The notes under the pieces were generated by a model. It was not told the DNA's origin and did no database searches. It saw only the letters and a program-made list of their open reading frames with translations. A program made the translations under genes and the position numbers. Shown here in pieces: positions 56,789 through 64,000 of a DNA stretch of 64,000 nucleotides. Within the stretch, counting starts at the first letter, position 1. Every line of letters begins with the position of its first letter. Source of the stretch: Pseudotabrizicola sp. (GTDB taxonomy: Bacteria > Pseudomonadota > Alphaproteobacteria > Rhodobacterales > Rhodobacteraceae); NCBI RefSeq assembly GCF_030656345.1, contig NZ_JAUSNR010000026.1, positions 62,001 to 126,000 on the forward strand. Reading direction: 5' to 3'.

Positions 56789-57457
56789 ATGAAAGCCGCT
56801 GTCATCACCTTCCCCGGTTCGAACTGCGACCGGGATCTGGCACTTGCCTTTGAACAGGCCGGTTTTCAGGTGACGCGGGTCTGGCACAAGGATACCGACC
56901 TGCCGCATGGCACCGATGTTGTGGGCGTGCCGGGCGGATTTTCCTTTGGCGACTATCTGCGCTGCGGGGCCATTGCGGCGCAGTCGCCGATAGCCCCGGC
57001 AATCAAGGCGCATGGGGCAAAGGGCGGCTATGTTCTGGGCATCTGCAACGGGTTTCAGGTGCTGACAGAAATGGGCCTGCTGCCCGGGGTTCTGATGCGC
57101 AACGCAGGTCTGAAATTCGCCTGCAAACGCGTGGCCCTGCGCGTGGCCACGACTGACAGCCCCTACACCAACACCTATGGCCGCGGGCAAGAGATTGAAA
57201 TTCCCATCGCCCACCATGATGGCAACTACACCATCGACGCCGAAGGTCTGGCAAAACTGCAGGGCGAAGACCGCATCGCCTTTACCTATGCGGCCAACCC
57301 CAATGGCTCGATGGCCGACATCGCCGGTGTGCTGTCCGAAAACCGCCGGGTGCTGGGCATGATGCCCCACCCCGAGCGTGCGTGTGAGCCGGTTCACGGC
57401 GGCACCGATGGTGCCGGAATGTTCCGGTCATTGATGGGCGGGATGGCGCTTGCCTGA
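56789..57457 (+). CDS. purQ: Phosphoribosylformylglycinamidine synthase subunit PurQ
   Basis: MKAAVITFPGSNCDRDLALAFEQAGF..GVPGGFSFGDYLRCGAIAA..GYVLGICNGFQVLTE..MMPHPER. Confidence 0.97.
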   Translation: MKAAVITFPGSNCDRDLALAFEQAGFQVTRVWHKDTDLPHGTDVVGVPGGFSFGDYLRCGAIAAQSPIAPAIKAHGAKGGYVLGICNGFQVLTEMGLLPGVLMRNAGLKFACKRVALRVATTDSPYTNTYGRGQEIEIPIAHHDGNYTIDAEGLAKLQGEDRIAFTYAANPNGSMADIAGVLSENRRVLGMMPHPERACEPVHGGTDGAGMFRSLMGGMALA

Positions 57458-57504
57458 CCGGCCAGCGCTTGAGGCGGTCGTGACCTGGGCCTAGAGTCCG
57501 GCGC

Positions 57505-59274
57505 ATGGCGGACAGAACCTATCCAGCAGACCAGAGCGAAGACGCGCAGGGGATTTCCTGGCGCGTGAAACTGGTGATTGCGCTGATGGTTGTTCTCGCC
57601 ATCGGCGTGGTTCTGGTGACAAACCGCTGGCTGACCGAACGGTTTTCCGAAACCACGCGCAACCGGGCCGATCTGCGGCTGGCGCTGTACTCCGGCAACA
57701 TGATTTCCGAACTGCAGCGCACCTCGGTCGTGCCCTTGCTGCTGTCCACCGACCCCGCCTTTGGTGAGGCGTTGCGCAACGGCAATTTTTCCCAGACCTC
57801 GCAACGGCTGATCAAGGTGCAATCCGAAATCGGCGTGGCCTCGATCATGCTGATGGACCGCGATGGCAGGGTGGTCGGCGCGACCAACCGCAATCTGCTG
57901 GGCACCCCCTACCGCAACGAAAGCTTCTACGTTGATGCGTTGCGGGCCAAGGACACGATCTTCACCGTGGCGCGGCGCGGCACGGCGGGGTTCGATTTCA
58001 CCTATTCCCGGTCGATCATCGTGGATGGCCGTTCCGTCGGTGTGATCGCGGTGGCGGTCGACCTGCAGAAATACGAACGCGCCTGGACCGGATTTCAGGA
58101 TGCCGTGCTGGTGACCGACAGCGAAGGCACGGTCATACTGGCCACCGAACCCCGCTGGCGCGGTCTGCCCCTGACCGAGGCGATGGCGGCGCGCGAACCC
58201 CCCACCGCCATCGGCCGCGCGTTGCAGGCCACGGCCGACTGGGCCCAGAACCCGCCCGACGCCTATCTGTCCGGACAGGCCGTGATGAAAACCGAGGCCC
58301 GCGTGCCGTTCCGGGGCTGGCGGATGGTGACCTTCACCGCCTACGATTCGGTGCGCGAACGGGTCAATGGCGTGCTGGCGCTGGAGATCATGGGCTTTGC
58401 TATTCTGCTGGCGCTGACCTTCTATGGCCTGTCGCGCAAGGCCTGGTCGCAAAGCATGAGCTTTCAGCGCGAATCGGCAGAGCTGCGGCTGCTCAATGCC
58501 CGGCTGCAACGCGAGATTGCCGAACGCGAGAAGGTCCAGAAAGATCTGGCCGTGGCCGAACTGACGCTGGCCCAATCGTCCAAACTGGCGGCGCTGGGGG
58601 AAATGTCGGCAGCCGTCAGCCACGAGCTGAACCAGCCTCTGGCTGCGATGAAAACCTATCTGGCCGGGGCCCGCCTGCTGTTGCAGCGCCGCCGCCCGGA
58701 AGAAGCCTTGTCGTCATTCCAGCGCATCGACGATCTGATCGAACGGATGGGCGCGATCACCCGCCAGCTGAAATCCTACGCCCGCAAGGGCGGTGAGGCG
58801 TTCGAGCCGGTCGATCTGCGCCAGGCCCTCAGCTCGGCCCTGTCGATGATGGAACCCCAGCTGAAAGCGCGGGTGGTCAAGATCACCCGCACCCTGCCGC
58901 GCCAGCCGGTGATGGTGATGGCAGACCGGATCCGGCTGGAGCAGGTGATCATCAACCTGCTGCGCAATGCGCTGGACGCGACCAAGGACCGGCAGGGCCC
59001 GCAGATCGATCTGATCCTGTCGCAGGGCGACACCGCCATGCTGATGGTCCGCGACAACGGGCACGGGATTGCCGAACTGGATAACCTTTTCGAGCCCTTC
59101 TACACCACCAAGAAACCCGGCGAAGGCGTTGGCCTTGGTCTTGCGATCTCCAGCGGTATCGTTGGCGATCTGGGCGGCCGGTTGACCGCGCGCAATGCCG
59201 AAGGTGGCGGCGCGGTTTTTGAAATGCAATTGCCTCTGATGAGGCCTATAAACGAGCAGGAAGCTGCGGAATGA
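57505..59274 (+). CDS. dctB: Sensor histidine kinase, DctB-like
   Basis: Two TM segments with PAS-like periplasmic domain; H-box AAVSHELNQPLAAMKTYLAGARLL; N/G boxes NLLRNALDAT, DNGHGI. Confidence 0.88.
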   Translation: MADRTYPADQSEDAQGISWRVKLVIALMVVLAIGVVLVTNRWLTERFSETTRNRADLRLALYSGNMISELQRTSVVPLLLSTDPAFGEALRNGNFSQTSQRLIKVQSEIGVASIMLMDRDGRVVGATNRNLLGTPYRNESFYVDALRAKDTIFTVARRGTAGFDFTYSRSIIVDGRSVGVIAVAVDLQKYERAWTGFQDAVLVTDSEGTVILATEPRWRGLPLTEAMAAREPPTAIGRALQATADWAQNPPDAYLSGQAVMKTEARVPFRGWRMVTFTAYDSVRERVNGVLALEIMGFAILLALTFYGLSRKAWSQSMSFQRESAELRLLNARLQREIAEREKVQKDLAVAELTLAQSSKLAALGEMSAAVSHELNQPLAAMKTYLAGARLLLQRRRPEEALSSFQRIDDLIERMGAITRQLKSYARKGGEAFEPVDLRQALSSALSMMEPQLKARVVKITRTLPRQPVMVMADRIRLEQVIINLLRNALDATKDRQGPQIDLILSQGDTAMLMVRDNGHGIAELDNLFEPFYTTKKPGEGVGLGLAISSGIVGDLGGRLTARNAEGGGAVFEMQLPLMRPINEQEAAE

Positions 59275-59281
59275 GGTTTTC

Positions 59282-60610
59282 ATGTCGCGCGCAATGAAAG
59301 TGGCCATCGTCGATGACGAAGCCGATATGCGTCAATCCATCAGTCAGTGGCTGGCCCTTTCGGGCTTTGACACCGAAACCTATGCGAGTGCCGAAGATGC
59401 GCTCAAAGGTATCAGCGCCGATTTTGCCGGCGTGGTCGTCAGCGATATCAAGATGCCCGGAATGGATGGCATGGCCTTCCTGAAACGGCTGATGAGCATG
59501 GATTCGGGGCTGCCCGTCATCATGATCACCGGCCACGGCGATGTGCCGATGGCGGTCGAGGCGATGCGGGTCGGGGCCTATGACTTTCTGGAAAAGCCGT
59601 TCAACCCCGACCGGATGACGGAACTGGCGAAAAAGGCCACGCAGGCCCGCCGCCTGACGCTGGACAACCGCGCTCTGCGCCGCGAATTGTCTGACGGCTC
59701 GGTGCTGATGAAAAAGCTGATCGGCGGCAGCCCGGTGATGGAGCGGTTGCGCGAGGATATCCTCGATCTGGGTCAGGCGGATTCTCACGTGCTGATCGAC
59801 GGCGAAACCGGCACCGGCAAAACCTTGGTCGCCCATGCGCTGCATGCCGTCGGCCCGCGCGCGTCGAAAAAGTTCGTCACCATCTCTTGTGCTGCATGGT
59901 CGGAAGATCAGCTGTCGTCGAAACTGTTCGGCCCGGCGGAAGATGGCACCATCCCGCTGGTCGAAGAGGCGCGTGGCGGCACGCTGTGTCTGGAAGATGT
60001 GGAGGCGCTGAGCCATTCGCTGCAGGCCCGCCTGCTGACCCTGATCAACGAGTCCGGCACTCCGCCTGAAACCCGGATCATCGCGATCTGCAATGAACAT
60101 GCGGCGGACAAGACGCTGGAAGACATCCTGCGCGCCGATCTGTTCTACCGGCTTGGCGCGATGACCATCCTGTGCCCGCCGCTGCGCGCGCGCGGCGAGG
60201 ATATTCTGACGCTGTTCACCCGCATGTCCGAACAATTTGCCGAAGAATACGGCTGCGAGGCACCGCAGGTCACCGCGCAAGAGGCGGCACAACTGTTGCA
60301 GGCGCCATGGCCCGGCAATGTGCGCCAGCTGGTCAACATCGCCGAACGCGCCGTGTTGCAGAACCGGCGCGGGTCAGGCTCCATCGCCAGCCTGCTGATG
60401 GCGGATAACGAGGCGTCGGGTCCGGCGATGACCACCGAAGGCAAACCGCTGAAGGAATATGTCGAAAGCTTCGAGAAAATGCTGATCGACAACACCATGC
60501 GCCGCCACAAGGGCAGCATCGTCGCGGTGATGGACGAATTGTGCCTGCCGCGCCGGACGCTGAACGAAAAGATGGCGAAATACGGCTTGCAGCGGCAGGA
60601 TTACACCTGA
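59282..60610 (+). CDS. dctD: DctD/NtrC-type response regulator lacking GAFTGA
   Basis: Receiver VAIVDDEADMRQS..VVSDIKMPGMDG; AAA+ GETGTGKTLVAHALH; FYRLGAMTILCPPLRARGEDI; Fis-type HTH. L1-loop GAFTGA absent. Confidence 0.85.
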   Translation: MSRAMKVAIVDDEADMRQSISQWLALSGFDTETYASAEDALKGISADFAGVVVSDIKMPGMDGMAFLKRLMSMDSGLPVIMITGHGDVPMAVEAMRVGAYDFLEKPFNPDRMTELAKKATQARRLTLDNRALRRELSDGSVLMKKLIGGSPVMERLREDILDLGQADSHVLIDGETGTGKTLVAHALHAVGPRASKKFVTISCAAWSEDQLSSKLFGPAEDGTIPLVEEARGGTLCLEDVEALSHSLQARLLTLINESGTPPETRIIAICNEHAADKTLEDILRADLFYRLGAMTILCPPLRARGEDILTLFTRMSEQFAEEYGCEAPQVTAQEAAQLLQAPWPGNVRQLVNIAERAVLQNRRGSGSIASLLMADNEASGPAMTTEGKPLKEYVESFEKMLIDNTMRRHKGSIVAVMDELCLPRRTLNEKMAKYGLQRQDYT

Positions 60611-60666
60611 TCCCGTCGCACTGCTGTTACACAGCGAAAGGTATTCACGGCGGGAAAACCTGAAAG

Positions 60667-61593
60667 GTGCCCGCCGTGACCACCCCTTCGAATACCCCCG
60701 CGCAAGACTGGCTTCAGGCTGAACTGGCCGACACCTTTGACGAGGATTTCGAGCTGGAGCTGGAAGATGCCCAGCTGTCGCTGGAAATCGCGCGGATCTA
60801 CAAGGAAAAGCACCCCGAAACCATCGACCGGCACGCCTATTTCCATGCGCTGATCCGAATGCAGTCGGAACTGATCAAGCTGCAGGACTGGGTGCAGTAT
60901 CATGGCAAAAAAGTCGTGGTGATCTTTGAGGGCCGCGACAGCGCTGGAAAAGGCGGCGTCATCAAACGCCTGACCCAGCGCCTGAACCCGCGCGTGGTAC
61001 GCACGGTCGCCCTGCCCGCGCCATCCGACCGTGAAAAATCGCAGTGGTATTTCCAGCGCTATGTGCCACACCTGCCCGCAGGCGGCGAAATCGTGCTGTT
61101 CGACCGCAGCTGGTACAACCGCGCCGGGGTGGAACGGGTGATGGGCTTTGCCAGTGAAGATCAGGTCGAGCAGTTCTTCCACGACGTACCGGAATTTGAA
61201 CGTATGCTGGTACGGTCGGGCATCACGGTGATCAAATACTGGTTTTCGATCACCGATGAAGAACAGCAGATGCGGTTCCTCATGCGCATCCATGATCCGA
61301 TGAAGCAGTGGAAACTCTCGCCGATGGATCTGCAAAGCCGGGTGCGGTGGGAGCAGTACACCAAGGCGAAAGAGGAAATGATGGCCCGCACCAACATTCC
61401 CGAAGCGCCGTGGTATATCGTGGAAGGCAACGACAAAAAGCGCGCCCGCCTGAACTGCATCGACCACCTGCTTGGCCTGATCCCGTACGAGCCTGTTCCG
61501 CATGAAGAGGTTCACCTGCCCGAACGCGTGTTCAACCCAGACTACGAACGCGCTGTCCTGCCACCAGAGCTGTATGTGCCCGCCAAATATTGA
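60667..61593 (+). CDS. ppk2: Polyphosphate kinase 2
   Basis: VVVIFEGRDSAGKGGVIKRLTQRLNPRVVRTVALPAPSDREKSQWYFQRYVPHLPAGGEIVLFDRSWYNRAGVERVMGF. Confidence 0.97.
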   Translation: MPAVTTPSNTPAQDWLQAELADTFDEDFELELEDAQLSLEIARIYKEKHPETIDRHAYFHALIRMQSELIKLQDWVQYHGKKVVVIFEGRDSAGKGGVIKRLTQRLNPRVVRTVALPAPSDREKSQWYFQRYVPHLPAGGEIVLFDRSWYNRAGVERVMGFASEDQVEQFFHDVPEFERMLVRSGITVIKYWFSITDEEQQMRFLMRIHDPMKQWKLSPMDLQSRVRWEQYTKAKEEMMARTNIPEAPWYIVEGNDKKRARLNCIDHLLGLIPYEPVPHEEVHLPERVFNPDYERAVLPPELYVPAKY

Positions 61594-61976
61594 CCGGCAG
61601 CAGCGCAAACCCCGCCCGGCTGCACCGCAACCGCAACATTTGCCGCGAAATTGCCCATTGCCCTTGCGCGCGCTTTCCCGCTAGGGTTGGCGGGCATGGG
61701 GTATCTTGTGCACAGAATTCTCTGCCTGCCAGCGCCGACGCGATGAAACGCGCGCAAAAGCAAGCAGCCGGATCGGCCGAAAGGCTGTTGTCATTGCCCG
61801 CAAGTCTTTGGATGCACGGGCTTTTTAAAGGTGGGGGGCTTATCGCCCCTCAGAGTTGAACCGCGATGACGCGCGCGACAAAGACGATAGACGGCGTGGG
61901 GTGCCCAATGGGCATCCTGCCGTCACGCCTGACGCGCGCGCCCGCCCGAACAAGACGCCTTTCCCCGTATCATTGC

Positions 61977-61996
61977 CCCTCTGGTCCGCCAGAGGG
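61977..61996 (+). other. Strong RNA hairpin in the rne 5'UTR
   Basis: CCCTCTGG-tccg-CCAGAGGG, 8-bp perfect stem with a UNCG-type loop, ~30 nt upstream of the rne ATG. Confidence 0.65.
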
Positions 61997-62026
61997 TTTG
62001 ATGCGTCTCAGGCGCAATGGAATGTT

Positions 62027-64000
62027 ATGGCCAAGAAGATGCTTATTGATGCCACCCACCCCGAGGAAACCCGGGTGGTTGTGGTCGACGGAAACAAGGT
62101 TGAGGAATTTGACTTTGAAACCGTCAACAAACGCCAGCTTGCAGGGAACATCTACCTTGCCAAGATAACGCGGGTCGAACCCTCGCTTCAGGCGGCTTTC
62201 GTCGATTACGGCGGTAACCGGCACGGATTTCTGGCATTTGCCGAAATTCATCCCGATTATTACCAGATCCCGGTCGCCGACCGCAAAGCGTTGATCGAAG
62301 AAGAACGCGCCTATGCCCGCGCCGAGGAAGAGGAAGAAAACCGCCGCTCTCGCCGCCGGTCGCCCCGTCCGAAGCCCGCCGCTGAAGAGGCAAAGGTTCA
62401 GGATGCCACAACATCCGGCCCGGCCGGCATGGATGTGGTCGATCTGGACGAGGACCAGGACGGCGACGCCGCCGCAGCGGCCACCGGGCACGACCAAGGC
62501 GCCCAGGATCATGACCACGATCACGGCGGTGACAACGGCGCTGACAAGGGCAACGGGAATGGTGAAACGCCTTACCGCGCCATGGATCACGCCTCGGAAA
62601 CCGACGATGAGATTGAATCGATCGCCGAAGAGGATGTGTCGGAAGAAATCAGCTCTTCGCGCAAACCCCGCGCCCGGCGCTATAAAATCCAGGAAGTGAT
62701 CAAGGTTCGCCAGATCATGCTGGTGCAGGTGGTCAAGGAAGAACGCGGCAACAAGGGCGCTGCGCTGACGACCTACTTGTCACTGGCCGGTCGCTACTGC
62801 GTGTTGATGCCCAACACCGCGCGCGGCGGCGGCATCAGCCGCAAGATCACCAACGCGCCCGACCGCAAGAAGCTCAAGGAAATCGCCGGTGAGATCGAGG
62901 TGCCGGAAGGTGCCGGCCTGATCATCCGCACGGCGGGCGCCAAGCGCACCAAGGCGGAAATCAAGCGCGACTACGAATACCTGATGCGCCTGTGGGAACA
63001 GATCCGCGAGCTGACCCTGAAATCCATCGCCCCCGCCCCGATCTATGAAGAGGGCAACCTGATCAAACGCTCGATCCGCGATCTGTACAACCGTGAGATT
63101 GACGAAGTTCTGGTCGAAGGGGCCGAAGGCTTCCGCGTCGCCAAAGACTTCATGCGCATGATCATGCCCAGCCACGCCCGCGCGGTGCAGCTGTATCAGG
63201 ACCCGACCCCGCTGTTCGCCCGTTATCAGGTCGAAGGCTATCTGGGCGGCATGTTCAACCCGACCGTGCAGCTGAAATCCGGCGGCTACATCGTCATCGG
63301 CATCACCGAGGCGCTGGTCGCCATCGACGTGAACTCGGGCCGCGCCACCAAAGAAGGCTCCATCGAGGACACCGCGCTGAAAACCAACCTGGAGGCTGCC
63401 GAAGAGGTGGCCCGCCAGCTGCGTCTGCGCGACCTTGCCGGTCTGATCGTCATCGACTTCATCGACATGGAAGAGCGTCGCAACAACGCCGCCGTCGAGA
63501 AGAAGCTGAAAGACAAGCTGAAAACCGACCGCGCCCGCATTCAGGTTGGCCGCATTTCGGGCTTTGGCCTGATGGAGATGAGCCGCCAGCGCCTGCGCCC
63601 CGGCATGCTCGAATCCACCACCCAGCCCTGCCCGCATTGCCACGGCACCGGGCTGATCCGCTCGGACGATTCCATGGCGCTGCAGGTTCTGCGCGCGCTG
63701 GAAGAAGAAGGCACGCGCAAGCGGTCCAAGGAAGTGCTGCTCAAGGCTCCGGTCGGGATCATCAACTACCTGATCAACCAGAAACGCGAACATATCGCGC
63801 TGATCGAGGCCCGCTATGGCATGGCCGTGCGGCTGGAGGCGGATCCGTCGATGATCAGCCCCGATTACACCATCGAAAAGTTCAAGACCGCGCTGCGCGT
63901 GGTGCCGGAACCGGGTGCGGTGATCTCGGGCAACTCCAGCCTGATGGGTGCGCCTGTGGCCGAGGAAGAAGACGAAGATCTGCCGATCGAAGATGATGTG
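62027..64000 (+). CDS. rne: Ribonuclease E/G (runs off window)
   Basis: MAKKMLIDATHPEETRVVVVDGNKVEEFDFETVNKRQLAGNIYLAKITRVEPSLQAAFVDYGGNRHGFLAFAEIHPDYY..; Zn-link CPHCHGTG. Absent from ORF track because it is open at the edge. Confidence 0.97.
   Translation, partial: MAKKMLIDATHPEETRVVVVDGNKVEEFDFETVNKRQLAGNIYLAKITRVEPSLQAAFVDYGGNRHGFLAFAEIHPDYYQIPVADRKALIEEERAYARAEEEEENRRSRRRSPRPKPAAEEAKVQDATTSGPAGMDVVDLDEDQDGDAAAAATGHDQGAQDHDHDHGGDNGADKGNGNGETPYRAMDHASETDDEIESIAEEDVSEEISSSRKPRARRYKIQEVIKVRQIMLVQVVKEERGNKGAALTTYLSLAGRYCVLMPNTARGGGISRKITNAPDRKKLKEIAGEIEVPEGAGLIIRTAGAKRTKAEIKRDYEYLMRLWEQIRELTLKSIAPAPIYEEGNLIKRSIRDLYNREIDEVLVEGAEGFRVAKDFMRMIMPSHARAVQLYQDPTPLFARYQVEGYLGGMFNPTVQLKSGGYIVIGITEALVAIDVNSGRATKEGSIEDTALKTNLEAAEEVARQLRLRDLAGLIVIDFIDMEERRNNAAVEKKLKDKLKTDRARIQVGRISGFGLMEMSRQRLRPGMLESTTQPCPHCHGTGLIRSDDSMALQVLRALEEEGTRKRSKEVLLKAPVGIINYLINQKREHIALIEARYGMAVRLEADPSMISPDYTIEKFKTALRVVPEPGAVISGNSSLMGAPVAEEEDEDLPIEDDV

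Overview
High-GC bacterial chromosome window. Protein content and synteny suggest an alphaproteobacterium of the Rhodobacteraceae (inference). No rRNA, tRNA, CRISPR array or complete prophage was recognised. Main blocks: (1) hrpB (partial), a DUF3108 protein, meaB, a DUF1127 gene followed by a candidate 3'-UTR sRNA, an MFS transporter, DUF1993 and hemerythrin genes; (2) a large vWA protein with a small exported partner, and a LuxR solo; (3) an FAD oxidoreductase next to a gutted potA-like gene and a ~210-bp IS3 relic; (4) a full haem-uptake locus (hmuSTUV divergent from TonB receptor-exbB-exbD-exbD-tonB-hemP), then DUF1289 and dps; dps has a perfect Irr/ICE-type palindrome upstream; (5) an unsaturated-uronide catabolism operon (GH105, kduI, an 824-aa orphan protein, sugar ABC importer) under a divergent LacI regulator with paired operator-like repeats; (6) a surface-glycan locus (gmd, split WbdD-like methyltransferase/kinase pair, three-module glycosyltransferase, fcl, NodZ-like fucosyltransferase, manC, coiled-coil protein, DUF2793 spike-like protein, GT2, galE) with a perfect CtrA-type box; (7) treY, purQ, dctB/dctD-like two-component system lacking GAFTGA, ppk2, and rne running off the window. 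The most interesting items are the methyltransferase-TAG-GTG-kinase arrangement in the fucose glycan locus, the CcsR/cuckoo-like sRNA after the DUF1127 gene, the 824-aa orphan protein in the uronide operon, and the GAFTGA-less DctD. All homology calls are from reading the protein sequences; no database search was run.
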